Shown in pieces: positions 1 through 10,620 of a DNA stretch of 64,000 nucleotides. Position numbers and translations under genes: made by a program. Below the pieces are notes generated by a model, which was not told where the DNA came from, did not search any database, and saw nothing but the letters and a program-made list of their open reading frames with translations. Numbering within the stretch: position 1 is the stretch's first letter; each line of letters opens with the position of its first letter. Source of the DNA: Calvatia gigantea (taxonomy: Eukaryota; Basidiomycota; Agaricomycetes; Agaricales; Lycoperdaceae); the NCBI GenBank assembly GCA_025093985.1, contig JACAAK010000007.1, forward strand, positions 1,550,001 through 1,614,000, read 5' to 3'.

Positions 1-465
1 ATACAGCCTAAGGTGAACGGCCCCAGCGTACTCGCTTGCAGATCCTCATCAACTCCCAAGAATGCCTTCTTAAGCGCAGTTTCATAGTCCTTCCCCTTGT
101 AAGTGTCCTCCAACACAAGACGCTTATGCACATTTTGGCCAGCATACTTGGCGACGTTGCTTCCTAGGGAAAAATGAGTGGGGTTAAGCCTGACCAAAAG
201 GGTGTGCGCACCGCCATGTCCATCATACACCGCAAAGAATGCATTGGAATCGGTGTTTTCTCCATCAAGATCCAAAACCGCAGTATGGGCATCCTCCATC
301 GCTGAGAGGGCAATGTGAGCTCTATCGTTGTACGCATAACCCCAGCATGCTGAGGATCACATGGGGGGGAGGGGATAAAAAGACCTACTGATTCGCCATC
401 CCTGCATGTCGGCGACGGCATAGAGAAACCGCCGATTTCTCTCCCGACTCGGTGAGTTTGTCCAT
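1..465 (-). CDS. PP2C-type Ser/Thr phosphatase, 5' part (cut by left edge)
   Basis: Metal-dependent protein phosphatase of the Ptc2/Ptc3 type, which dephosphorylates stress-MAPK and checkpoint targets. Reading minus, one exon ends with MQGWRI at 389. It joins across an 87-nt intron (388-302) to MEDAHTAVLDL and FFAVYDGHGG (301-212), then across a 48-nt intron (211-164) to SNVAKYAG and VHKRLV (163 to the edge). RIT-MEDAH and DGHGG are PP2C motifs 1 and 2 with the metal-binding acidic residues. The 3' two thirds lie outside the window. The start is unresolved: the nearby ATG at 465 is in a different frame from the conserved exon, so either a further 5' intron or a frame break must exist. Confidence 0.85.
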
Positions 466-993
466 TGCTGGTGGACGCAGGAGGTCAGAAACCTTTAGTA
501 TAGCCTTTATCAAAGATAACTTGCCTGGAAATGAGAGCGTTTGACCCTATGAAGGACATGTAAGTCAGGAATTGGGACGCTCAGCACAAAATTGCAGGCA
601 CCATTGTTGGCTCAGGGATAACGGGAAAAGATGAGATAAGGAGATCAAGGAAAAGAGAGAGAAAGACTGGGGATGGGGGATGGTAATGGAAAAAGAAAAA
701 AGGTATAGAGATGCGGAGACCGTTTGGGGGAGTGTATTGGTCGTGTGGCTGCAGAGCTTGATTGTGATATTTCGCTTGCAAAATTCTGATGAGGTTTGTG
801 TGCGCGTGTTTGCATCTAAATCCCTTGATCTCCTCTCCCTCTATTATAGCCACAGCAATTAATGGTGAGCATGCGTTCTTGGTTTTCCGAATAAACGGTT
901 TCTGTCGTATTTCGCGGCAGTGAGTGCTGTATTGGATAGTATAGAGGCAGTGATTAACATTCCAAATCCGTCTTTCGACTATTATCGATATAT
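466..993. other. Intergenic, upstream of the PP2C gene
   Basis: About 0.5 kb between the PP2C 5' end and the first repeat terminus, presumably its promoter. Short reading frames on both strands resemble no protein I know. Confidence 0.4.
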
Positions 994-1030
994 ATCGTAT
1001 CGGCGCTTGAAGCGCCGGTCCCCGACTCTG
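994..1030 (+). repeat. Terminal inverted repeat, left copy
   Basis: A 37-bp end containing a GC-rich hairpin (GGCGCTT...AAGCGCC) followed by GGTCCCCGACTCTG. Its reverse complement recurs at 4526-4562 and, more diverged, at 6220-6257. The outer bases ATCGTA are shared by all three. This looks like the end of a DNA transposon or MITE-like family; superfamily not determined. Confidence 0.7.
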
Positions 1031-2349
1031 ATTAAATAAACTATGTTGTATTTATTCCAGGAAATTATCGTAGGTTTCAGAGACAAGAATTAATCACAAG
1101 ATTTTTTTTTAGTATTTTTATTCACCATCATGCACAAATTGAATTGATTCAAAGATCCTCACTAAATTTCCTCTTTTTCCCAGGCTTGGTATTTTGCGAG
1201 GAGTTGTTCAAATTGTTCCTTTTTCAGAGCAAGTCGCGACGATCGGCGAAGATCGGGTAATGAGGTTGTTGAGTTGGTTGGTGGTCGGTGGTGCCGAAGG
1301 GTGCCTCCGATATGAAAAATTTGCTGTGTGGCTGCGTAATATGTAGAGTTGGTTGTTTCTGAACGAGCATCATGGCGGCAGTAGGAGGCGGGGGGAAAGA
1401 GGATGGCGGGCGTTGTGAGGGAGAGGTGAAGAGAATTTACGTGCCGCTTGGCAAACCCCATCGTAGTGTCGCTCGATAAATCTTCCAAACTATTTGCACG
1501 ACCAGTCTGCGAACGCGCTGCAGTCGGGGCAAGATGTACGACGAGGATGGCGGAACCGAAAATACGGTCTGATATGCCCAATTCCGGAGTTGGGGAATGG
1601 GAGGGGGCTCCGTGGGTCTCGTCAGCGTGCTTTATTTAGATGCCATTTCATTAGGAGTGCAACAGTGGTGCACTCACGGACGAGGGGAAACGATTCAAAC
1701 GAACCACATGGCGATAGGGTATCTATCCTTCATTTATCAATATCCGTCAATCCAGCTACGGTACGAGGAACGGATTTTGAATGGGGGTGCTGGGATGGAT
1801 CCTTGAAGCGTGCTATTCTGGTTTGTTCGCGCGGCCGACCCAGGTTGGTGGCGGGATCAAATTTGTGGTTCACACTAGGGATCTTTTGTGTAGGCTTTTA
1901 TCCAGTAACATTAGGGCGCGCGTGCCTGTGAATGTTGAGGCCGCGCCAGTGTCTGTGATTGGTAGTAATGCTTACCAGGTCTGTGAAGCTACCGTGAGTG
2001 CCCCGTCCGTGGTTTGCAGGTAGCACTTATCGTGGCCAACCAGGTCACGCAACCCATCCTGAGCACGTGTGCTCAAGGTAGAGGAAGCATAGGAGGCAAC
2101 ATGGGGGGTTATTGTCGGTGCGTCGATGATCTGCCAGCGGGTGCGGAGGAAAGTAGTAGTATTACCAAATGGTGGTTGGTTTTCTCGCTGATACTCTTCT
2201 CACGGTTATTAGCGATCAATGCTCAAATGCTCAACTGTTCACAGAAATTTTAATATTTTTCAAGTGTTTAACATACACATCAAGTGAGACAGTAGGCCAC
2301 GGCGCATGTGTCAAAAGTACTTGCTCGAATTGTGGGCACCGGAAGCACT
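1031..2349. mobile_element. Subterminal part of left repeat copy, no recognised gene
   Basis: This roughly 1.3-kb stretch has no counterpart in the right half of the palindrome. It contains a 139-codon minus reading frame (1162-1581) ending in a charged, coiled-coil-like tail (around KKEQFEQLLAKYQAWEKEE). I do not recognise it and do not call it a gene. It is either an insertion in the left copy or a deletion from the right copy. Confidence 0.45.
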
Positions 2350-3286
2350 GAGAAATTGGGATCCCAAAAATTCAATCAAAATACTGAGCAATACACAAAA
2401 GACGCACTTCACAGGGAAACTGGGTTTGACCATGTGGATTGTGAAGGCAAAAGACAGTCCAGTTGTGATTGGATTGGATTGATAACATTGCTTGACGCTC
2501 TGTCAAGACCTGAGACAGCACGATAGGAATTGCTGCTTTTTTGGGATGTGGTGTAGGAACGCACAAGAAGCAATCGCAGCATGATATAAGCCCAGCTGCA
2601 GACAACGATTCAAGGCGTACTTGGCACTGGGACTCAGAACAAGATAACCAAACAGGGAAAGCTTGAACAATCTCCCAAACACGAGAAGGAGAAATCACAA
2701 TACTGGATGTATCACCAAACTGACCACAGAATTGTGCAAGAGCTTTGCAGTACGTGAACGCAGAAGACACGAAATCACAAAGAGTAACTAAAAGACATGG
2801 CCTCACCCAAACAAGGATGTATTGTGACATGAAACCCAGACACAGTGTTGAATCTGGCGGAGCATTAAGTTTGTAATTTTTGCAAACGGTTTGACATGTT
2901 GGACAAGCATGGATATGTCGCGGAAAGGCGCCTTCCATCCACTGCAACCTAGAATATGGGCTCATAAAAACTGAGCAATTCATATCAGGATAATATATTG
3001 CATCGTAAAATGACGGATATTGTAGTGCATCATGCAGAATATCATGGGGAGGACAATGGACCTCATCAAGAAGCCAAGGGTAACAACATGGTCATTTAAC
3101 CATGAACAACTGTGTTGCGCTATATCACATTAACGAGGTAAAATCACTGTAAAAACATACCGGACCTACAACACTTTCCGGCCAAAGCGCCATGGAATGA
3201 ACAGGGAGAAAACAGAAAAAAAATTGTCTGCAAGCTTATTTATTTGTCCACGGAATGTGGGGCGATGGGGCGGTGAAGCTTTCCAT
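2350..3286 (-). repeat. Left arm of large imperfect inverted repeat
   Basis: About 0.94 kb that reappears reverse-complemented at 3528-4487. Both arms encode the same peptide blocks, for example MSPYSRLQWMEGAFPRHIHA and VWVRPCLLVTLCDFVSSAFT: on minus at 2372-2983 here, on plus at 3880-4381 in the other arm. The arms differ by many substitutions and small indels, so this is an aged duplication. The shared 200-codon frame matches no protein family I know. Confidence 0.8.
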
Positions 3287-3420
3287 TTTATTTCTATGAT
3301 AACCCCAGGGCCCGAACAGCTGACTTGCGATCCGAGAAATCCTGCGAGAGACTCATCCTGTGGACCCAACCGGTGACGTCAGCGAACGAACCCCGGCAGT
3401 TCATGCCTAAAGTCGGTCTA

Positions 3421-3505
3421 GTTCCCCGACTCTGAAAGAGGAGGGTTCTGTCGATCCAAATGCCCCCTTCTCTCTGCCAAAACGACCTGTAGCCGTGGGA
3501 ATAGG
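3421..3505 (+). repeat. Internal repeat start, copy 1
   Basis: Begins TTCCCCGACTCTG and continues with GAGGAGGGTTCTG and CCGTGGGAAT. An 85-bp relative lies at 5632-5717 in the same orientation. It shares the CCCCGACTCTG core of the terminal repeats but lacks the hairpin, so it may mark the other end of the element whose hairpin end is at 4562. Confidence 0.65.
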
Positions 3506-3527
3506 TAAAAATAAAAATAAATAGAAA

Positions 3528-4487
3528 GCCCCACCGCCCCACTGCCCCACATTCCGTGAGCAAATAAGTACAATAAATCGAGACGCAGCTTGCAGTCAGA
3601 CGATCTTTTTCTGTTTTCTCCAATCTTCTGTTCACCGTTCATTCCATGTCACTTTGGCTGGAAAGTATTGTAGGTCTGGTATGTTTCTACAGTGGCTTTA
3701 CTGAGTTTTATCTCGCTAACGTCATCGCAACACTTAGTTGTTCGTGGTTAAACAGCTGTGTTGTTGCTCTCGTCTTCTTGATAAGGTTCATTGTCCCCCC
3801 ATGATATTCTGCATGATACACTACAATATCTGTTATTTACGGCGCAATATATTATCCTGGCATAAATCGCTCAGTTTTTATGAGCCCATATTCTAGGTTG
3901 CAGTGGATGGAAGGCGCCTTTCCGCGACATATCCATGCTTGTCCAACATGCCAAATTGTTTTCAAAAATTACAAACTTCAATGCTCCACCAGATTTGACA
4001 TTGCGTCTGGGTTTCATGTCACAATACATCCTTGTTTGGGTGAGGCCATGTCTTTTAGTTACTCTTTGTGATTTCGTGTCTTCTGCATTCACGTACTACA
4101 AAGCTCTTACACAAGTTAGTGGTTGGTTTGGTGATACACCTGCGATTGTGATTTTTCCTTCTGGTGTTCAGGTGATTGTTCAAGCCTTCCCTGTGTGGTT
4201 ATCTTATTCTGAGTCCTGGTATCAAGAACACCTCGGATCGTTGTCTGCGGCTGAGCTTATATCATGTTGCGATCGCTTTGTATGTATTCCTAGACCACGT
4301 TCCAAAAAAGCGGCAATTCCTATTGTGTTATCTCGGTTTTTTACTGAGTGTCAAGATCCAATCAAATCACGACTGGACTGATTTTTGTCTTCACAATCCA
4401 CATGGTCAGACCCAGTTTCCCCGTGAAGTGCGTCTTTTGTGTATTGCTCAGTATTTTGATCAAATTTTTGGGATCCCAGTTTCTCAA
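3528..4487 (+). repeat. Right arm of large imperfect inverted repeat
   Basis: Mirror copy of 2350-3286, separated from it by a 240-bp spacer (3287-3527). It runs outward to the terminal repeat at 4526-4562. The coding-like frame is interrupted here (frames change near 4170 and 4380), consistent with decay. Confidence 0.8.
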
Positions 4488-4525
4488 CACCTCTGTAACA
4501 TTGTAAAATTGTGAATTTTATGAAC

Positions 4526-4562
4526 CAGAGTCGGGGACCGGCGCTCCGAGCGCCACTACGAT
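4526..4562 (-). repeat. Terminal inverted repeat, right copy
   Basis: CAGAGTCGGGGACC followed by the hairpin GGCGCT-CCG-AGCGCC and ACTACGAT. It is the reverse complement of 994-1030 with a few changes. Together they bracket about 3.57 kb. Confidence 0.7.
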
Positions 4563-5631
4563 GCTTAAGGTGATTTCTCAAAAATTCAGGTCAAAACATG
4601 GAGCTACTTACACACCCCATAAGTTCCACTATCTGGTATGCTATTCCTGGGGTTGTGATCTACCCCCTCAGCCACCTGAGACCAATCAAAATCTGTTCCC
4701 AGTTCAGAGGGTACCAAAAAAAAATTCTGTTTAGGGTTTTAAATCATGATATAAGTCAATATGCCAGACATATTTTATCACAGAGATTGAGCCAACACAA
4801 CAATCGTGGTATGTAACAGATCCAAAGGCCTGATTAAAAACAATGAAGATCACAATTGATCTTGTTTTTTAAGATTTGGATCCCTTATTGTTTTTAAATT
4901 GCAGCTCCAAACCTGTGAGGTGCCCCGATTGTTGTAACGACTCTATTTCTGTGATAAAACATATCCAGTATATTGACTTATTTCACGGTTTAAAATCTTA
5001 AATAGAAACTTTGGTACCACCTGCAACAACTACTGATCCTGATTGGTTTCAGGTGAGTATTACAGAACAACTCCCATGACGACAACAGGCGGAGAATCAC
5101 TTAGAAGCTCGTCGTGGGCGAGCGATGTGTACCAGAGTGAGTTGGAGTCCCTTGGAGAGCCAAAATCAGGGGCAGTCAACGCGATGGAATTGGTCTGTCG
5201 GGTGACAGTCAGCATTCCTGTTACCCCAATATCAGACGCTTCCAAATAGAAAGCCTGACCGAATTGTTAGTGTGTACAAGTGGTCGTCGGGCCCCAACAT
5301 TTTCCAATAGGACAGAGAAAGCCGCTTCTGAGGGCCTGCTTGAAGGGGTGAAGAAAAAAAGCACTAGGTACCACTCCAACATACTATCTTTCACCCCAAT
5401 ATATACAACAGTTGGCTTGGCATTACTTGGCACGAGACCTCCTGGCATGTCTCTGAGATTATCTACAGTTTTGAGAAGTGACAAGGTTTGCTGATCAGGG
5501 GAACGATTGCGCAATACCGGAACTATGGTTCAGGCAGAAGACCGTCACCATGAATTAGCGGATAACAACGCCAATTCCCAGACTTGACACGAGAGAATCC
5601 TTCAAAATAACAAATATACAGGTATACTCTA
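4563..5631. other. Non-coding or decayed sequence between repeat copies
   Basis: No recognisable gene. A hairpin at 4819-4882 (GATCCAAA ... TTTGGATC, with an inner AAGATCA/TGATCTT stem) and a further inverted match TTAAAAACAAT/ATTGTTTTTAA are visible. Minus-strand frames at 5060-5514 look protein-like in composition but are broken and match nothing I know. Confidence 0.4.
4819..4882. repeat. Perfect-ended hairpin of about 64 nt
   Basis: Outer stem GATCCAAA (4819-4826) pairs with TTTGGATC (4875-4882); an inner AAGATCA/TGATCTT stem flanks the centre. It lies in AT-rich repeat-derived DNA and may be a small foldback element or part of one. Confidence 0.5.
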
Positions 5632-6257
5632 TTCCCCGACTCTGCGAAGCAAGAGGAGGGTTCTGCCGACTTGAAATGGATACGAGTCTCTGCCAAACGA
5701 CATCTAACCGTGGGAATGTGATCTCAAACTTATAAGTACGACCTCACATAAAATCGAAAGAACGTCATTTGGAATCTCAGTCCGCGCCCCGGGGATACCG
5801 ATACCTTTTAAGTAGTGGTTTCTGCACTGCGAAGCAAGGCGTCGTTTGAGCATTGTCTCTTTCTAATTTGCTGATCCTCTGAGTAGTTCCTTGCTTCATC
5901 GTACATTGCTGGTTGATTCGTACGGATTCGACGCTGTTACTTGTTAAATCACCTCGTCGAAAAGCCCGCGTTCTTGAATCGAGTGACTGCCCCGTTGTTG
6001 GTGTCGCTCATGATCCGTCGCAGTTCCCCATCCATTATGACCCGCTGTTTTATCCCGAGATGAATCGCACCCATTTCATGAGCCCAGAACCTATCTCCTC
6101 GTGGCCGGAGGTGATCTGCTTAGGCACATCCTTTCCTACTGTCGTTGCCAATCAATGTGATAAAGTGTAGAATTTCTTGAAACATTAAACAGCTACAACC
6201 ACCTGATGCTGGTAGACACCAGAGTCGGGGACTGGCGCGCATAGCACCGCTACGATA
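5632..6257 (+). mobile_element. Short member of the TIR repeat family
   Basis: Starts with TTCCCCGACTCTG (5632) like 3421 and ends with CAGAGTCGGGGACTGGCGCG plus CTACGATA (6220-6257) like 4526-4562. It is about 0.63 kb, in the same orientation as the 3421-4562 unit but with a different interior, so probably an internally deleted, non-autonomous copy. An 85-codon frame at 5913-6170 is not recognised. Confidence 0.55.
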
Positions 6258-8064
6258 ATATAACCATCACAGTTAATGGTACAGAAAGTGTCCGGATGGA
6301 CCATAGTTTACATTTTGTGGTGTTCACGCTTACCACAATTATTTAGATTGCCGCCGTGGAACGTTCGATGTGCGACTTTCACGCGAAAGGACCCCAAAGT
6401 CCAACGTCAAGGCTTGTCGTCCGGCTCACGGCATTCCCCACCAGCAGATGACAAAGCTACTCATTGCCAGGACAAGAATACGCGGAAGTTGTTTTTAGGT
6501 CTAGGGACCCTGGTGGGTCGGGCCGTTGTCGTCAGACCTGCAGGTGTTCTATTTTTGGCGCTGCTGCTATTCGTGCTTGGGCACGAACGTGCGTCACCAG
6601 GAACGCTCACGACAGCGCAAGAGTTGCCTCCCCGTTCGGCACCTGAAAGCCGCAGCATCTGATGTTCCTCCAGAGCATTTCCAGGTTGGCTCCCGCACGG
6701 TTTGCGCTCGCAATTTAATGAAACAAGGGTGGGCAATAAACCCAAACCTTCAAGAGTCTTATGTCCGGGTCTAAAGCAGGCAGGTAGGTGCGTCCATTCC
6801 TCCAAAATGTGAAGAAAGCTCAAAATACCGCGGCTTCCTTCGGGTTTTATGAGGATAACCATTTGTCCTCAGGGTTGGCGTGATGTTCTTGTGGGACTGT
6901 GGTTCACCACTTCTTTACATCGGCTTTCAGTAAGTCCAAATGGGAACGGAACCAACCCTACGGTTAACACGCTATCAACCAATCACTGTTTGTATTTTCC
7001 GGTCGTGTGCCGCCTTGTGCCACTCAAATCCACTGCAGCATCCATCGGGGGGTGATCGGAGTTCAAAGTTGGGAGGCGATCTAAACAAGTAAGGCTTGTC
7101 TCACTCAATGGGGCTTTTGCTGTCCAACTTGAGTGTCATATCTGCAGCTCTGGGGTACAATGAAACTCGTGGAGGGGCGGAGAAAAACAGGCAACTCTGC
7201 GCCATAATGTCAAGCCTTTCAACCTTCACGTTGGCATTATCAGATTGCATGTCTGAGCGGTCGTAATGCCTTGCACAAGCCATCCGTGCACATCCTGATC
7301 TTAAGCCTGGAGTGGCACTTACGCTTCGTAGGACTGTTCTTGGGTGCTCCAGCTTCGAGAATCGTTTTTGAACGATTTGGCTACTCTCGGGTATGGTTCC
7401 ACCATAATCTTGTTGGCGGTCTCTTGGCACATTGGATCCTCTGTGGGTAATCACGGGAATCGCGGAGTAAACATGTTCGCATCTAAAGTTTGACAAAGGG
7501 CCTCTCCCCCATCCGAAACGTTCAAGTTTTGGGCAGCTGGTGTTTGTCCGTTGATCTGGCGATCTCCTAGGGTGGAAATTGATGATTAGGAACAGTTCAA
7601 GTCTTCATGGCGGTTGCAAAAAACTAGGTAGCGTTGCCGCCGTGATCGGCTCCCTCACCTCGAGAATGAGGGGATGGTCGGACACCCCGAGAGCGGGTGT
7701 TATGATAACGGGTTCGTTGTCATTTGGTTAAAGCGAATGTTGCTTGAGATGGCCGTTTCATAAGCGCTGGATAACGTTTGTAACTGGGTTTAGGGGGGGT
7801 GGATTCCTCCAGATTCATCTCACTTCCGGATTTAGACTTGGTCCAGAACACATAACATATGTACTTAACAGATTCCTTCCCTTGCACCCTTCTATTTAAT
7901 TCTGCAAAGCAAGACCCACAGCTTTCTCGGGGCCACGGCTAATCTTCTTAAATCTATCTCACCAGATACGACCTGTGGGTAGAGTCCCTCACTATTGAGT
8001 AGCAACTTTTGGTTAACCTATTTCAGTTCATTAGAGTAGGTTATAAATTTCTCGCCTTGATAAA
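6258..8064. other. 1.8 kb with no recognised gene
   Basis: Several frames of 60-133 codons on both strands (for example 6461-6862 minus and 7101-7496 minus) overlap one another and show no family motif or splice-joined continuity. A TATAAAT-like box at about 8041 probably serves the gene that follows. Confidence 0.4.
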
Positions 8065-8103
8065 GTGTACCACCCCCACCAAGTGTTGCACCACCCTCCC
8101 AGA

Positions 8104-8818
8104 ATGAGCACTTCCAATGTCTACGTCTTTCCCACTTCCCCATCCTTGGTAGGACTTCGTCCACTTCCGTTTCTTAACTTTGTTGACAGACCCCAAGCCG
8201 GATTCGCCCATAATCCGAACCTCTTCACACCGCCGTACCCGGTCCCGAGCATTGTCGCTGCTCTCAATAAAGTCGGGAAAGTCAGGACAATTTAACCTCG
8301 AACTTCCCAAGGCAGAACCCACCGTCCTTGCCAGCGTTTCGTTCAAGAAACATCTCGCTTGTGGTTCATTTGTACCTAATACTCCCGCTACTACGGTGCT
8401 TCGCACGTTCCTCCCTACCAGAGGTCGTTCAAGAACTATGTCCTACCAATTCGAGAAGGAACCTGAATCTCCATCATCACCGTCGTCGCCAATTCCATTC
8501 ATCACACGCACACTACCTCTATCTTCCGGTTCACGCCCGCCATCCCCTGTCGGAACTTGTCCGACACTCCGCAGGGTCCGAAAAGCCTCACGAACCAGAA
8601 CACGCTCCGAAGTTCAGCATCATGACCTCAGTCCTATCTTAGCCAATCTCGAACAACAGTCCAAATTTTGCTCGCAAAAAACTCATTGTTCGACGTGTAA
8701 ACGAGTGGGAAGTGGCTTCCCCCGGTGCGGAAAATGTGGGGACGGTTGGTGTTCACGAGAATGTAGATTGAGAGGCGGGAAAAAGCACATTTGTGCTAGT
8801 AGGGCGAGTACTTCTTGA
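8104..8818 (+). CDS. MYND-like zinc-finger protein (hypothetical), possible frame break
   Basis: The C-terminus carries a cysteine-rich module: CSTC, nine residues, CGKC, then WCSREC and HIC. This resembles a MYND finger (C-x2-C...C-x2-C-x4-C-x3-C...H-x-C) with shortened last spacing; MYND fingers mediate protein-protein contacts. The middle is Ser/Pro/Arg-rich. The only plausible ATG start (8104, or 8065 in frame) lies in frame 1, whereas the finger is in frame 2, which has no ATG before 8438. Frame 1 ends at the TAA at 8292, and the frames would join smoothly at about 8270-8290 (NKVGK to SGQFNLEL) with a one-base shift. No intron of workable size fits. It is convergent with BUD22, 127 bp away. 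Confidence 0.5.
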
Positions 8819-8945
8819 CATTGTGAGCCTAGGTGATAGCAAATGACCGTGACGACACGCTCTATTAAGCACTTATGTATTCCTTTAATTTGGCAGATTG
8901 ATGTCCAAAATGTTCCTTCTAACATCGGCACATACGAATGTGCGA

Positions 8946-10406
8946 CTAGTCTGAAAACTTGATCTTGGTTCCTTGGCTTGGTACGATACCCGCAATTTGC
9001 TTTTCCTTCAGCCTCCGCTTCGCTTCCCATGAGGGGTGTAATGGTTCATCATCCTTTGTCGTCGTATTCGGTCCGTAAGGTCCGTGATTGCCCCCCAATT
9101 GTGGCGGATGGCGGTCACGCTGTTCCAGTCTCGAGCCGTGTACGTTCTTTCTATTATCTTTGCTCAACATCCTGTTTGATTCTTTGAGCTCCCTTTTTTT
9201 GTGGTTTGCGTTCTTTCCATATTTCTTCTCCCAAATACTGTCAAAGATGAGGTAAAGTAGCTGACTGATCAAGTGACATCACTCACGCTCGTCGAGCCCG
9301 CTGTCCCCGCCGGTTTTTCTTTTTGTCTGAATCAACTATCTTTGCTTCGCTATCGCTCCAATCAGATCCGTCTGAACCCCGAACGAATCCAACAGAAAGA
9401 GATGGAAGAAATGCGGATGTTGTACTTGATTGTTTAAACATAGGTTTCGAGGGAGCCTTTCCAGCAATAGTGTCCTTGCCCTCTTGGTCAACTTCATCAA
9501 TAGAGATTGACCCCGACTCCCAACTATCTGTATCAGACTGTTCCCCGTCTCCCGCGACCCCAGATACCTGAGGTATTTCGTCCGAATTCTTATCCGTGCC
9601 ATGCGATTCTTCACCGGATAAGGAATCTGATGATGTCGTTTCCTGGAATAAAGAGCTCTTCGGGGTTCCGCGTGCCTTCGGGCCGTCACCCTTGACTACT
9701 TCAACACGAGTTTTTTCGGGTTCGTGGCCTAATAGCTTCCGCAGATCGTCACAGAGAGACGAGATCTCTGTTGCCAATATTTTGGAACTAAGCAACCTGC
9801 TGTGAACCTTCGCTGCCGAGGGGCTCTGAGAGGTGGTTGATAACAGATTACCGCTAATTTCCCGAGCCAGTGCTTCTTGAATTCGCTTATGTTGTGATAA
9901 AACACGATCTTTAATTATCTTTGATTTAATGGCGGTATTCGCAACTGCCTCGTGTTTGGTAGCCTGTGTGATAAAATGAGCTTTTAACCTGTATCTGGAA
10001 AAAAGGGAAAAACCTTGAGGATGATCAGTTGTTCAGTGTGTTCCGTGATGTCTGGATCTTTCAGAGCGTTTTCCCTGTTGTTGTTGGTTCAGAAACATGC
10101 TGGATGTTGGGACTAGTGACTAACCTTATGGCCTTTAATCTCTTGACAAGTTTTTGCGTCTCGAAGACCTTTGCCTTCTTGGCAGCTCTGTGAATGTCTT
10201 TCAGACCATGATGCTAAACAAGGTTCGGAGAAGTGTTCACGATTTATCGAGTTATACATACTAGCTTGCCCAAAACTTTGGAAAAGTCGTCCTGCATTCG
10301 CCAATTAGCCACCACTCTTACTTGTCCAAAGCGGTAAACTCGCCACCAAACTTTCGGATTCGTTTCTCTTTCGCTTGGTACCGTGCTGGGTTTTCTTACT
10401 ATCCAT
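8946..10406 (-). CDS. BUD22: BUD22-family ribosome-biogenesis protein
   Basis: Nucleolar protein of the Bud22/SRFBP1 family, needed for 40S subunit maturation. Six exons: 10406-10322, 10275-10262, 10213-10125, 10074-10014, 9963-9287 and 9237-8946, giving about 405 residues. The N-terminus has GKLHHGLKDI and RAAKKAKVFETQKLVKRLK; then HEAVANTAIKSKIIKD; an acidic, Ser-rich middle; and the diagnostic tail KKNRRGQRARRAIWEKKYGK, ending HPSWEAKRRLKEKQ and IKFSD. The start ATG at 10406 opens a basic N-terminus (MDSKK, KRKRN). The second exon is only 14 nt, chosen because it restores the conserved GKLHH. The gene is divergent from TBCD. Confidence 0.92.
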
Positions 10407-10620
10407 TGGTGACGGCCACAGAATGGACCCCAATTCCCTCGGTGTAATGCGACAGAAAGAGTGGAAGCAAGTAAGAGGGTGACATCCAAGACTGGCCAAA
10501 TATGTAGAATGTTGGTAAATAAAGGCGTTGACAAATAACATCGGTCGTATTCAGCTTGATCCGATTGTCACACCGAAGATCGCTGGTTGGAAACCCAACC
10601 AAGTTCCTTCTCCCACCCAG
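10407..10620. promoter_or_regulatory. Shared 214-bp spacer between BUD22 and tubulin cofactor D
   Basis: Divergent start codons at 10406 (minus) and 10621 (plus) leave 214 bp that must hold both promoters and 5' UTRs. No clear TATA box was seen. Confidence 0.5.

Noticed and set aside
8041..8406. 121-codon minus frame opposite the MYND-like gene
   Set aside because: Overlaps the plus-strand coding frames and shows no motif.
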